This document shows positions 1 to 9,185 of a stretch of DNA of 64,000 bases, piece by piece; within the stretch, counting starts at the first letter, position 1; every line of letters starts with the position of its first letter. The position numbers and the translations under genes are program-made. Below the pieces are notes generated by a model that had not been told where the DNA came from, searched no databases, and worked only from the letters and a program-made list of their open reading frames with translations. Origin of the DNA: Teredinibacter sp. KSP-S5-2 (GTDB lineage Bacteria > Pseudomonadota > Gammaproteobacteria > Pseudomonadales > Cellvibrionaceae); the NCBI RefSeq assembly GCF_032773895.1, contig NZ_CP120416.1, positions 4,803,001 through 4,867,000 of the forward strand, written 5' to 3'.

Positions 1-1
1 T

Positions 2-3000
2 CCCACCTGGACGGTAGCCAGTGCCATGATCGATGGCTTGGTGCGCGACGATATTGAATTAAGTGTTGCTGTCCGTGGTTTACTTCGACATTTGGCCAGA
101 GAGTTACGGCTACTTGCGGAGAAAGCACCGCAAAGTCTAAATGTCGAACCGCGCGAAACCCTGCTGAAAAACTTGTTGTATTACGTTGCCGGTGCGGAAG
201 ATGGCAGCGAAAAAATCGCAAAAGTTAAAGAAGATTACAAATTAGATTCTGCATTACTTAAAGGTTCTGCGGGCTCTGATGGTCGTGATCGAGACGGTTT
301 GTCGGCACCGGATCCAGAGGCCGTTCGTTCTGTGGTCGTGGCCTTAAGCGATGAGCTTTATTCCATTCAAAGAATTTTGGAAGAAGCAATTAGTCATGAT
401 TCTGCTGAAGAATTAAAAGAAATCCTTCCTGTTGTAAAACGAGTAGCCGATACCTTGGCAATACTGGGAATCGGAGATCTGCGTAAACAAGTACTGCAAC
501 AAAATGAAGTACTTGAATTGATGAGTACATCGGCGTCGGTAAACGAAGATGTATTAATGGAAGTTGCTGGCCGCTTTGTTGAAATAGAGCATCGACTCGA
601 AGCTATTTCGCGTGTTGTTGGTAAAAACAAAGATTTGGATAATCTTGATGAAAGAGAGATCGAGATTGATCAGGCCAAAGTAACGGTTATTCGTGAATGT
701 CAAAGTGGTTTAGATAAAGCCAAAGACGCCATCGTTGAATACATTTCTTCCAAATGGGATAAAGACCACCTATCGAATATTGGCTCGTTGCTGCACGATA
801 TTCGTGGCGGCCTGGATATGATTCCGTTACCCAGAGCGGGAGAAATTCTCGGTGAGTGTGATCGGTATATTCGAGAAAAGCTGGTTGAAGGGGAAGAACA
901 TCCAGAGTGGTCTTCACTAGATGCCTTGGCTGATGCAATTTCCAGTGTTGAATATTATTTAGAACAGCTTGCCAATGATTTTGAAGAGGATGCCGATGCG
1001 CTGCTTGATGTGGCGGAACAAAGCTTAGCTATTCTGGGCTATGGTCCAGGCGTGAGTGCTGGCACGACGGAAGCGACACGAACTCAAGAAGAGCAAGCAG
1101 TCGAAGAAGAAATTATCGTTGAACAAACGATTGAAGAAGTGGTTGCGCAGGCTTCTCCAGAGCTTGAGCAGGCACTTGCTGAAGATGATATTCAAGAGCA
1201 AGTAGTCGCTTCTGAAAACGAGGTTACTGAACCTGAAATAGAAGAATCTCAGGACTATGCTGAATCCGTTCCTGAGTCTATTGCTTCTGCACTGGAGCCT
1301 GAGCCTGCAGTTGAAAGTATCGATGTCGATGAAGACGAGGAAGAGGATGAAATAGACGACGAAATCGTCGAAATCTTCATCGAAGAGGCCGGGGAAGTTA
1401 GAGAAACACTCGATGAGTATTTCCCTAAATGGCAGGCTAATATGGATGATCAGGATTCCCTGACTGTCGTGCGTCGAGCCTTCCACACATTAAAAGGCAG
1501 CGGTCGCATGGTGAATGCTCATGATATAGGTGAGCTGGCCTGGTCTGTCGAAAACATGCTTAATCGTGTAATTGACAACACTGTGACGGCAGACGCGAAG
1601 CACGCTGAGTTGATCAAAATGGTGTTGGAACTATTGCCAACTTTGATCGATGCATTTGCCCATAACAAGCCTAACCCTGAGCATGAACTGACAGAACAAT
1701 ACATGGCTTGGGGTAAAGCCATGTCGGAAGGCCAATTCCCAGAGTTGGTCGTACAGTCTTCAGAACCAGCTGCAACACAAGTAACTGACGCGGATAAAGA
1801 CGATGGCGATGAAGATGAAGCGCAGTTATTGAGAGAGATCTTCTCATCCGAAGCCAAAACTCACCTGACAACGGTGAGGGATTTTATTCGGCATCAGGAT
1901 CAGGAAGCGCCAATTTATTCACCGCCTACCAATGAATTACAGCGCGCGCTGCATACACTTAAAGGCAGCGCCAAAATGGCGCAAATCACACCGATTGGTG
2001 GTGTGGCTGAACCGCTCGAATTATTTGTAAAAGAGTTAGTGACCTATCAGGTATCACTAACGCCAGATATTTTGCAGCTCATAAAAGACGGTGTTGAGTA
2101 CGTGAATGCGGGTATTCAACAAATCGACCGTAAAGAGCTGGTTGACATCCCTCGCTTGCCTCAATTCCTGGCGCGTTGTGCGGAGTTACGTGAACTATCT
2201 GTAGGCCACCTGATTCATCAGAAAGAAGCGATCAAGGACGGACAAAAACAGGTTGATCCCCGGTTACTCTCCATCTTCATGGCTGAAGAAATGGAACTGC
2301 TGCTTGATGCTGATGTGCTGCTTGATGATTGGAAGGCAACTCCTGAGAGCAAAGATAAGTTACCAGAACTGATTGAAGAATTGGCTGCACTCACAGAAGG
2401 TGCCAAGCAAGCCAACTTGCCGGCAATGGAACGCATCAGTAGTGACCTGAATAAGTTGCATATTCAACTGAAAAATCGACAGCAGAGCTTCGATGAAGAC
2501 TATTACGCAATTGCTCGTGAAGCGCATGAAGCCCTGTTGGATATGGTTGATGCCGTGGCTGCCGGCCAACTTATGGCACCGCCATCGGAAAATATTGTAG
2601 CCGCACTAGAGTCGCTCTTACTTCGCGGAGAACCTGCTCAGCAGGAAGACGTTCCGGCAGAAGAATATATTGATGAGAGTATTGTCTCCGACGAGGAGCA
2701 TGAAACTGTTGTCAGCTTCACAGAAGACGAAGATATTGTTTTAAGTGAAGAGTTGGTGGTAGAGCCAATAGAGGTTGATGAACCTCAGGCCTTTAATGAA
2801 GAAGCATACGATTCCGAAGAAGAAATCGAAATTGAACTGGTCGATGAGGATGAAGATTCGGAAGAAGGTTTTGCTGAAAGCTTTGAGCTTGAAGACGAAA
2901 TTGAAGTAGAGCTTCCTTCTGATTCCGCGGCGGATATAGAAAGTCTTTCAGAAGAAACAACGGACACTGTTGCAGAAACAGAAACAGAAACAGAAACAGA

Positions 3001-5641
3001 AACAGAAACAGAAACAGAAACAGAAACAGAAACAGAAACAGAAACAGAAACAGAAACAGAAACAGAAACAGAAACAGAAACAGAACAAGCACATATACCT
3101 GTCCCCGATGATGCGGGTGAAGTAGAAGAACAGGTTGCTGAGCTGGTCGAGCAAAGTGGCAGCGGTGGGAGTTTTGCTGGCCTGCTCGATACCATCGATA
3201 CCCACAGCGAAGATTTTGACTCGGATATTCTGGAAGTCTTCCTTGAGGAAGCCGACGAGCTGGTTGAAGAGTTGGATGAAGCCATTCATCAATGGGAATC
3301 TAACTGGTCGGACTACGGTGCTGTCGATCAAATTAAACGTTGCCTGCACACACTTAAAGGTGGTTCGCGTTTAGCTGGATTACCTAACCTGGGTGAACTA
3401 ACCCACGAATATGAAAGCTTTCTGATTGCGGCCAATCTTGATGTTGTGGATGACGCATTCTTTTCTCAGGTACACAGCTACCAGGATCAGGTTCTCGGTG
3501 GTGTACGTGCAGTAAGAGACTTCCAGGAAAGCGGTGCAGCTTATGCCGAAGCGAATCCTGATGGTAAGCCTGAGCCTATTGAGCCTAAGGCTCCGGAAAG
3601 CGTTCAGGTTGAAGCACCAGCTGTCGTAGAAGCAAAACCAGAGGTTAAAAGCGAAGATACCGATTCCAAAGGCATTGTTGTGCCCTTTGCTCCGAAAGCC
3701 AAAGAAGTGGCTCCCCCTCCAAGCGGCGGCGGAGACACTGGCTTCAGTATGCCAAGAACTTCCGGCGGTGGGCAGCAGGCTGCTACAGCCATTGCGAAAA
3801 AAGCCGCTCCGCAAGAGGTTGTTAAAGTTTCCTCTGAACTATTGGAAGAGTTGGTAAACCTGGCTGGTGAGACATCGATCAGTCGTGGTCGTTTGGAAGA
3901 GCAGGTTAGTGATTTTAGCTTCTCGCTCGATGAAATGGATGCAACTCTGGCGCGTTTGCAAGAGCAGTTAAGGCGTCTCGATATCGAAACAGAAGCTCAG
4001 GTTCTATTCCGTCAGGAGCAAATGGCGGCACATGATGAGTTCGACCCACTCGAAATGGACCGGTACTCTCAGTTGCAGCAGTTGTCGCGTTCGCTGACAG
4101 AGTCCGCATCCGACTTGGTGGATTTGAAGAATACGCTGGAAGATAAAGTACGTGACACCGAAACTGTTTTGTTGCAGCAGTCGCGCATTAATACCACCTT
4201 GCAAGAAGGTCTGATGCGCTCGCGTATGGTGCCATTCTCACGTTTGGTGCCGCGTTTGCGCCGAATAGTTCGTCAGGTCGCGTCTGAATTAGGTAAAAAC
4301 GTTAGCTTTGAATTAGATAACGTTGAAGGTGAATTGGATCGTTCCGTATTGGAACGCATGGTACCGCCCCTAGAGCATATGCTGCGTAATGCGGTGGATC
4401 ACGGTATCGAAATGCCGGAAGACCGTATTGATTCAGGTAAGTCTGAATCTGGACGTATTGTTCTAACATTGGGCCGCGAAGGTGGTGACGTGATTATCCG
4501 CCTGGCTGATGATGGCCGGGGTATTAACCTCAAGCGTGTTCGGGAGAAAGCGGTTGAGCGTGGTCTCATGGCTCCAGATGCCCGGTTAAGCGATCACGAG
4601 GTATTACAATTTATTCTCCATGCCGGCTTTAGTACTGCTGAAAATGTCACACACATTTCCGGTCGGGGTGTGGGCATGGATGTGGTGACCTCTGAAATTA
4701 AGCAGTTGGGTGGTTCGGTAAAAATCAATTCTGAGTGGGGTAAAGGCACAGAGTTTGTTATCCGTTTGCCTTTCACCGTGTCGGTTAACCGCGCGTTGAT
4801 GGTGACCTTGGGGCCGGATAACTACGCGGTACCATTAAACTCCATCGAAGGTATTGTGCGAGTCAGTCCATTTGAGTTGGAGCACTATTACAACGACCCG
4901 AATGCCCGTTTTGAATATGCTGGGGAAAATTATCAGGTTCGTTATCTCGGCAGTCTTCTGGGTAGTACTACGCGGCCCAAACTGGAAGGGCAGGCACTGC
5001 CACTTCCCGTTCTGTTGGTGCGCTCAGCCGAGCACACAATGGCTCTACAAGTCGACTCGTTGCAAGGCAGCCGGGAAATTGTAGTGAAAAGCCTGGGGCA
5101 ACAGTTTTCAGCGGTGCAAGGGCTATCTGGTGCAACCGTGATGGGGGATGGTAGTGTTGTTGTTATCCTGGATACTCACGCTATCGTTCGGGAAGAAATT
5201 GCACGTGCCACACCTCAGTTGCCAAAAATGGATGATTTGTCGCATCAAGGTGAAGTTGAAAAAGTTTCTACAGTCATGGTCGTGGATGATTCCGTGACTG
5301 TGCGTAAGGTAACCAGTCGCTTCCTGGAACGTAATGGTTTCAATGTGATTACCGCGAAAGACGGTGTCGATGCTATCCAGATTCTTCAGGATACCATCCC
5401 CGATGTCATGCTGTTGGATATTGAAATGCCGCGTATGGACGGCTTTGAGGTGGCAAAAAACATCAGAACCACGCGACGTTGGAAACATTTACCTATAATT
5501 ATGATTACTTCTCGTACTGGCGATAAACATAGAGATCACGCCTTCAGCTTGGGAGTGGATAATTATATGGGTAAACCTTATCAAGAAGATGTGTTGCTGG
5601 AGTCCATCAACGATCTTCTCAAAAAAGCACGTACCAAATAA
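2..5641 (+). CDS. chpA: ChpA-type hybrid chemosensory histidine kinase, 5' end outside the window
   Basis: CheA-family kinase of the Chp/Pil chemosensory system, which controls type IV pilus twitching and, in Pseudomonas, cAMP levels. The frame is open to base 2, so the ATG at 26 is probably internal and the protein longer than 1871 residues. Counting from that ATG, phosphotransfer (Hpt) motifs HTLKG are seen with His at about 487, 643 and 1108. The kinase core has an N-box (NAVDHGIE, about 1450) and a G-box (GRGVGMDVV, about 1547), followed by a CheW-like domain and a C-terminal receiver (VVDDS and LLDIEMPRMDG, about 1750-1868). Long acidic linkers separate the Hpt domains; one holds an 18-copy Glu-Thr repeat. 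ChpB and ChpC genes follow directly. Family assignment is firm. How many more Hpt domains lie upstream is unknown. Confidence 0.95.
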   Translation, partial: PTWTVASAMIDGLVRDDIELSVAVRGLLRHLARELRLLAEKAPQSLNVEPRETLLKNLLYYVAGAEDGSEKIAKVKEDYKLDSALLKGSAGSDGRDRDGLSAPDPEAVRSVVVALSDELYSIQRILEEAISHDSAEELKEILPVVKRVADTLAILGIGDLRKQVLQQNEVLELMSTSASVNEDVLMEVAGRFVEIEHRLEAISRVVGKNKDLDNLDEREIEIDQAKVTVIRECQSGLDKAKDAIVEYISSKWDKDHLSNIGSLLHDIRGGLDMIPLPRAGEILGECDRYIREKLVEGEEHPEWSSLDALADAISSVEYYLEQLANDFEEDADALLDVAEQSLAILGYGPGVSAGTTEATRTQEEQAVEEEIIVEQTIEEVVAQASPELEQALAEDDIQEQVVASENEVTEPEIEESQDYAESVPESIASALEPEPAVESIDVDEDEEEDEIDDEIVEIFIEEAGEVRETLDEYFPKWQANMDDQDSLTVVRRAFHTLKGSGRMVNAHDIGELAWSVENMLNRVIDNTVTADAKHAELIKMVLELLPTLIDAFAHNKPNPEHELTEQYMAWGKAMSEGQFPELVVQSSEPAATQVTDADKDDGDEDEAQLLREIFSSEAKTHLTTVRDFIRHQDQEAPIYSPPTNELQRALHTLKGSAKMAQITPIGGVAEPLELFVKELVTYQVSLTPDILQLIKDGVEYVNAGIQQIDRKELVDIPRLPQFLARCAELRELSVGHLIHQKEAIKDGQKQVDPRLLSIFMAEEMELLLDADVLLDDWKATPESKDKLPELIEELAALTEGAKQANLPAMERISSDLNKLHIQLKNRQQSFDEDYYAIAREAHEALLDMVDAVAAGQLMAPPSENIVAALESLLLRGEPAQQEDVPAEEYIDESIVSDEEHETVVSFTEDEDIVLSEELVVEPIEVDEPQAFNEEAYDSEEEIEIELVDEDEDSEEGFAESFELEDEIEVELPSDSAADIESLSEETTDTVAETETETETETETETETETETETETETETETETETETEQAHIPVPDDAGEVEEQVAELVEQSGSGGSFAGLLDTIDTHSEDFDSDILEVFLEEADELVEELDEAIHQWESNWSDYGAVDQIKRCLHTLKGGSRLAGLPNLGELTHEYESFLIAANLDVVDDAFFSQVHSYQDQVLGGVRAVRDFQESGAAYAEANPDGKPEPIEPKAPESVQVEAPAVVEAKPEVKSEDTDSKGIVVPFAPKAKEVAPPPSGGGDTGFSMPRTSGGGQQAATAIAKKAAPQEVVKVSSELLEELVNLAGETSISRGRLEEQVSDFSFSLDEMDATLARLQEQLRRLDIETEAQVLFRQEQMAAHDEFDPLEMDRYSQLQQLSRSLTESASDLVDLKNTLEDKVRDTETVLLQQSRINTTLQEGLMRSRMVPFSRLVPRLRRIVRQVASELGKNVSFELDNVEGELDRSVLERMVPPLEHMLRNAVDHGIEMPEDRIDSGKSESGRIVLTLGREGGDVIIRLADDGRGINLKRVREKAVERGLMAPDARLSDHEVLQFILHAGFSTAENVTHISGRGVGMDVVTSEIKQLGGSVKINSEWGKGTEFVIRLPFTVSVNRALMVTLGPDNYAVPLNSIEGIVRVSPFELEHYYNDPNARFEYAGENYQVRYLGSLLGSTTRPKLEGQALPLPVLLVRSAEHTMALQVDSLQGSREIVVKSLGQQFSAVQGLSGATVMGDGSVVVILDTHAIVREEIARATPQLPKMDDLSHQGEVEKVSTVMVVDDSVTVRKVTSRFLERNGFNVITAKDGVDAIQILQDTIPDVMLLDIEMPRMDGFEVAKNIRTTRRWKHLPIIMITSRTGDKHRDHAFSLGVDNYMGKPYQEDVLLESINDLLKKARTK
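2975..3082 (+). repeat. 18-copy GAAACA hexanucleotide microsatellite inside chpA
   Basis: Eighteen perfect tandem copies of GAAACA encode (Glu-Thr)18 in the acidic linker before the last visible Hpt domain. Because the unit is six bases, copy-number change would lengthen or shorten the linker without breaking the frame. On the opposite strand the same bases produce artificial Ser-Val, Leu-Phe and Phe-Cys open frames. Confidence 0.97.
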
Positions 5642-5665
5642 GCTACATGGACTAGTTACTACTCC

Positions 5666-6628
5666 ATGAAATTAGGGCTTATTGCCGACACCAGCGTGCA
5701 AATTGAGGACCTGAAAACATTGGTGCTCAATGCAGGCTATGAAGTTGGTGTGGCATTGAAGGTGGGTTCTGCTGAGCCGGAAGAGATTCCAGCCGTTGAC
5801 GCCTGGGTGGTTCGAATTGGTCCCTCGAGCGACGACAGTTATCCCTATGTAGAATCTCTCGGCGATTTGGATATCCCAGTCATTTTTGACGAAGTGGAAA
5901 GCTTCTCTTCGATGGAGAATGAAGAGAGAATTCGCCGCTTTGTTGCCAAGCTTGAGCGTTGCGCTACCGAAATTCGTGAAGATGACGAGCCTCCGGAGGA
6001 AAACACTAAGCAAAAAGCCAAAGAAGTCTGGGTGCTGGCGGCATCTACTGGCGGCCCGGAAGCTGTATCGAATTTTCTCAGTTTGTTGCCACCCGATATT
6101 CGTGGAACGGCGTTTATCTACGTGCAGCATATTGATCGGTCCATGCATGCGTCCTTAACTCGAACAATTGCAAAAAATTCCCAGTGGAAATTGCGGGATT
6201 GTGAAAAAACCAGAACGATTTTGGAACAGGAAATCTATCTGGTATCTCCAGAACATCAAATTGAGTTCAGTGAGATTGGTACTTTGTATCCAGTAAAACA
6301 AAAGTGGATGGGGCTGTTTCATCCAAGCATTGATCAGGTAATCGCGCGCACTGCGAGAAGGTTTGGAAAAAATAGCGGTGCAATTATTTTCTCCGGAATG
6401 GGAGATGATGGCGCACTAAGTTGTCGATTCTTAAAAAATATCGGCGGCCGGGTTTGGGCGCAAAGTCCGGAGAGTTGTACCATTGATTCAATGCCACAAC
6501 ATGCTATTGATACCGGGTGTGTAAGCTTTTTGGGAACACCGGAAAAACTTGCGGCACAGTTTTCACTGCTGCATGGACATAATTACTACATTAAAACAGA
6601 AGATCAGAAATTAGAGAATACACCATGA
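5666..6628 (+). CDS. chpB: ChpB-like CheB methylesterase
   Basis: Protein-glutamate methylesterase that would remove methyl groups from the pilus chemoreceptor (PilJ-like). It has 320 residues. The C-terminal catalytic domain starts near residue 118, with the Ser127 motif AASTGG, His155 in VQHID and Asp247 in GMGDDGA, the three catalytic positions of CheB. The N-terminal 110 residues are receiver-like in length and outline (GLIADTS start) but the usual acidic pocket and phosphorylatable Asp are not obvious, so it may be a degenerate receiver. It begins 24 bases after chpA ends and overlaps the next gene by 4 bases (ATGA), so the three are almost certainly one operon. The ATG at 5666 has no strong ribosome binding site; translation may depend on chpA. 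Confidence 0.9.
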   Translation: MKLGLIADTSVQIEDLKTLVLNAGYEVGVALKVGSAEPEEIPAVDAWVVRIGPSSDDSYPYVESLGDLDIPVIFDEVESFSSMENEERIRRFVAKLERCATEIREDDEPPEENTKQKAKEVWVLAASTGGPEAVSNFLSLLPPDIRGTAFIYVQHIDRSMHASLTRTIAKNSQWKLRDCEKTRTILEQEIYLVSPEHQIEFSEIGTLYPVKQKWMGLFHPSIDQVIARTARRFGKNSGAIIFSGMGDDGALSCRFLKNIGGRVWAQSPESCTIDSMPQHAIDTGCVSFLGTPEKLAAQFSLLHGHNYYIKTEDQKLENTP

Positions 6629-7098
6629 CTGACCAGCTTGCGGCATTGGAACATGATACAGATATTCCATGTTTAATCCTTCCTCTTGTGGACTGCAATC
6701 TGTTATTGCCTACTGTAACCGTGGCGGAAATGGTGTCTCATAAACCTCTTGAAAAACGTCCGGATGCACCCGATTGGTTCCTCGGGTATTTCGACTGGCG
6801 TAACACAAAGGTACCTGTTTTATCCTATGAAGTTCTCAATGGTTCTGCATCCACACCTATGAACCCTAAAGGGCGTATTGCGGTACTAAACAACACAGGT
6901 ATCAACGAGAAGCTACCGTTTGTTGCCATTCCAACTCAAGGGATTCCACGGCTGTCTCGTGTTGGGAAAGAAGATATTATTGAAAACGACGAAATACGGA
7001 AACGCCCGGTCGATTTAATGCAAGTGAAAGTTGGTGTGGAAGAGTTGGTCATACCGGACATTGCCGCTCTGGAAAATGCATATTTGCATATTATTTAG
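6625..7098 (+). CDS. chpC: ChpC-like CheW-domain coupling protein
   Basis: A 157-residue CheW-like protein with no other domain, expected to link a receptor to the ChpA kinase. The fold is suggested by the opening strand (CLILPLVDCNLLLPTVTVAEM), the central WFLGYFDWRNTKVPVLSYE segment that matches the CheW 'GxxxWRGxxxPVxxL' core, and the late hydrophobic strands. The start overlaps the chpB stop (ATGA), giving translational coupling. The order chpA-chpB-chpC matches the Pseudomonas pil-chp cluster, which is why ChpC is preferred over PilI or a flagellar CheW. It is the last gene of the operon; the next gene is on the other strand. Confidence 0.82.
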   Translation: MTDQLAALEHDTDIPCLILPLVDCNLLLPTVTVAEMVSHKPLEKRPDAPDWFLGYFDWRNTKVPVLSYEVLNGSASTPMNPKGRIAVLNNTGINEKLPFVAIPTQGIPRLSRVGKEDIIENDEIRKRPVDLMQVKVGVEELVIPDIAALENAYLHII

Positions 7099-7143
7099 TT
7101 GTAATTAATTGGGGTAGTCCGAGCAGTTTTTAATGTTATCTCT

Positions 7144-7164
7144 GCCACCAAACTCGTTGGTGGC
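7144..7164. terminator. Weak stem-loop between convergent chpC and hslO
   Basis: A 7-base-pair stem (GCCACCA / TGGTGGC) with a 7-base loop lies between the convergent genes. No clear T-run follows on either strand, so it is only a possible bidirectional transcript end. Confidence 0.35.
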
Positions 7165-7172
7165 TGGATATA

Positions 7173-8054
7173 CTAGTGAATTGATTTTCTGGTAAATATC
7201 TGATCGATCATTGTTTCGGATACAATATATTTTCTTCCGCAAAACTGGCAGTCAACATTGATCACATCTTGTTCTGCAATGAGTTGGCGGGCGTCCTGTT
7301 CTCCCAAAGAATAAACAGCATCAAGTGTCTTTTCTTCACTGCATTTACAACGGAATTTTAAAGTCTTTTCCGGGAACACTCGACATTCGAACTCATTAAA
7401 TAATCGGTACAGGCAATCTTCCAGATTAAGCTCAAATAACTCGTCTTGTTTTATTGTCGCTGCAAGTTGTGTAGCGGTTTGCCATTGCTCATTACGTTGC
7501 TCATGGTCTTGAATAACTTGTGCGGGAAGGCATTGAAGGAACAACCCGCCACATTTCTTCCCGTCGGAAAAAAGCCACATCCGGGTTGGTAGTTGCTCAG
7601 ATTGAACAAAGTAGTGGCATAAGCATTCTGCAAGCGTGTCGTGTTCGAGAGGGACTATTCCCTGGTAGCGTTCGCCTTTCTCCGGTTCAATAATAATCGA
7701 CAATGCACCTTTGCCGATCAGATCAGGTAAGGATAAGTCGTTATAATCGTTTATGGATTCATGTTCTGGATTCTGCTGCAAAATACACCGAACTTCTCCA
7801 CGATTTGAAACATCAGCCATAATGAGCGATACAGGACCTTTTCCTCGAGCCTGAACGGTGAGGATGCCATCGAATTTCAGTGTTTGGCTGACTAATACAG
7901 TAGCGGCTAAAAACTCGCCCAGCAGTTGTTTTAGGGGTGCTGGGATATCCTGATGGCTAATGGCTTCCTGATAGCTTTTTTCCAGAAGCGTTATCTCGCC
8001 CCGAATATCGGTTTTATCGAATAAAAAACGTAAAATTGTGTCGTTGCTACTCAT
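7173..8054 (-). CDS. hslO: Redox-regulated chaperone Hsp33
   Basis: Cytosolic holdase chaperone activated by oxidative stress through disulfide formation. The C-terminal zinc switch is present: CKC and CQFC (Cys 236, 238, 269 and 272 counted from the ATG at 8054), with the same spacing as in E. coli. An upstream TTG at 8069 would also be in frame, but the ATG at 8054 gives an N-terminus that aligns residue for residue with the E. coli protein (M-x7-R-x-LF), so I chose it; the TTG has a GAGAG about five bases upstream and is not excluded. The gene begins 7 bases after the hslR stop, so hslR and hslO form one heat/redox-stress unit, probably with yrfG upstream. Confidence 0.95.
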   Translation of the reverse strand: MSSNDTILRFLFDKTDIRGEITLLEKSYQEAISHQDIPAPLKQLLGEFLAATVLVSQTLKFDGILTVQARGKGPVSLIMADVSNRGEVRCILQQNPEHESINDYNDLSLPDLIGKGALSIIIEPEKGERYQGIVPLEHDTLAECLCHYFVQSEQLPTRMWLFSDGKKCGGLFLQCLPAQVIQDHEQRNEQWQTATQLAATIKQDELFELNLEDCLYRLFNEFECRVFPEKTLKFRCKCSEEKTLDAVYSLGEQDARQLIAEQDVINVDCQFCGRKYIVSETMIDQIFTRKSIH

Positions 8055-8061
8055 AGTGGTG

Positions 8062-8472
8062 TTATTCAAATAACTCTCGTTTTAATCGGTGAATTTGTCT
8101 TCTTTGCTTGGTATTCGGTTTTGTGTCTGTTCGTAAATCCAGAATACCCAGTGTTTTTCTTTGTTCGGAATGAAGCTTGCGCTTTTCGATACTGTCGTTA
8201 GTTTCGTTGTAGAGTTTTTGCGCTTCCGGAGCGCCGCGTCGCTGTTCGGAAAGGCCCTCCACCGTTACTTCAAGTTCGTCCCATCCGCGACGAATTGTCA
8301 GCGTCATTCCAAGTTCTATTTCTTTACTGGCTTTTGCCCGCTGTCCATTAACATGTACTTTCCCGCCTTCGATTGCCTGCTTGGCAATATTTCGGGTTTT
8401 AAAAAAGCGAGCAGCCCATAGCCACTTATCGATACGAACCTTGGTAAGCTCGGGGGTGGATTGTTTTGACAT
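8062..8472 (-). CDS. hslR: Hsp15, ribosome-associated heat shock protein
   Basis: An S4-domain RNA-binding protein of 136 residues. In E. coli Hsp15 binds the free 50S subunit that still carries a nascent chain and helps to recycle stalled ribosomes. The S4 fold is seen at residues 9-55 (VRIDKWLWAARFFKTRNIAK then GGKVHVNGQRAK), and a basic C-terminal tail follows (KPNTKQRRQIHRLKRELFE). It lies between yrfG (11-base gap) and hslO (7-base gap), the same order as in E. coli and Pseudomonas, which supports the name. Confidence 0.93.
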   Translation of the reverse strand: MSKQSTPELTKVRIDKWLWAARFFKTRNIAKQAIEGGKVHVNGQRAKASKEIELGMTLTIRRGWDELEVTVEGLSEQRRGAPEAQKLYNETNDSIEKRKLHSEQRKTLGILDLRTDTKPNTKQRRQIHRLKRELFE

Positions 8473-8483
8473 AGTGGGTCTGA

Positions 8484-9140
8484 TTATTGCGGCATGATTT
8501 CATCAAAATGACAAATGTCGATAAATTCACCAGTAGGCTCTTTGGGAGGCTGTTGTGAATCTGGTTGAATTATACACACTAAATGCTTGATACCATATTT
8601 TTGCGCGCTACGCAGTACTCTCGGCGTGTCGTCAATAAAGAGCGTTGTATCCGGGTCAAAGCTTTCTCTTTGGTGTAGCATATCCCAAAAGACACTATCT
8701 TCTTTCGGTGCTTGAAATTCGTGAGAGGAAACGACAATATCTAACCACCGATCGATCTCGGTTATGTCGAGTTTCAAATTCAGCCCCTTGGGGTGAGCAT
8801 TGGTAATAAGAATAACTTTTTTGCCAAGCCGACGAAGCTGAATTAAAAACTGCTCAGCATAAGGTCGGGTTTGGATTTTATGTGCAATTTCTTTTTTTAG
8901 TTGAGGTATGTCAAGCCGAACTAGTTCACTCCAATGGTCTAGGCAGTACCATTGTAAGGTGCCCTCATGTTTCTCTATTTGGTTCATGAGTGCTATTTTG
9001 GCATGATCCTCATCGAGCCCATGGGCCTCTGCGTAACGCTTGGGCAAATGGGTAAGCCAGAAGTAATTGTCAAAATGTAGGTCAAGTAATGTACCGTCCA
9101 TATCTAATAAGACGGTATTTATGGAATCCCAGTGAATCAT
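8484..9140 (-). CDS. yrfG: HAD-family GMP/IMP nucleotidase YrfG
   Basis: Haloacid dehalogenase-type phosphatase of 218 residues. Motif I (LLDMDGTLLD, residues 11-20) carries the nucleophile Asp and the acid/base Asp. Motif II is ITNAHPKG, and the late acidic motif is LFIDDTPR. The E. coli homologue removes phosphate from GMP and IMP. It heads the minus-strand yrfG-hslR-hslO group and is divergent from nudE. The start ATG at 9138-9140 leaves 45 bases to the preferred nudE start, so both promoters would have to overlap each other's coding or leader sequence. Substrate specificity is inferred from homology and context. Confidence 0.88.
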   Translation of the reverse strand: MIHWDSINTVLLDMDGTLLDLHFDNYFWLTHLPKRYAEAHGLDEDHAKIALMNQIEKHEGTLQWYCLDHWSELVRLDIPQLKKEIAHKIQTRPYAEQFLIQLRRLGKKVILITNAHPKGLNLKLDITEIDRWLDIVVSSHEFQAPKEDSVFWDMLHQRESFDPDTTLFIDDTPRVLRSAQKYGIKHLVCIIQPDSQQPPKEPTGEFIDICHFDEIMPQ

Positions 9141-9185
9141 TGTTAATACTTGCTTTATAGCCCAAGTGAAAATATAGGTCTGATC

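Noticed and set aside
2975-3082. CRISPR-like tandem repeats
   Set aside because: The units are six bases, perfectly adjacent, without spacers and in frame inside a gene.
2785-3285. Minus-strand Ser/Val-rich open frame opposite chpA
   Set aside because: It exists only because the GAAACA repeat reads as Ser-Val on the other strand; chpA is the real gene.
9150-9185. TTG-initiated extension of nudE
   Set aside because: No binding site at a suitable distance, and the family starts at the following ATG.
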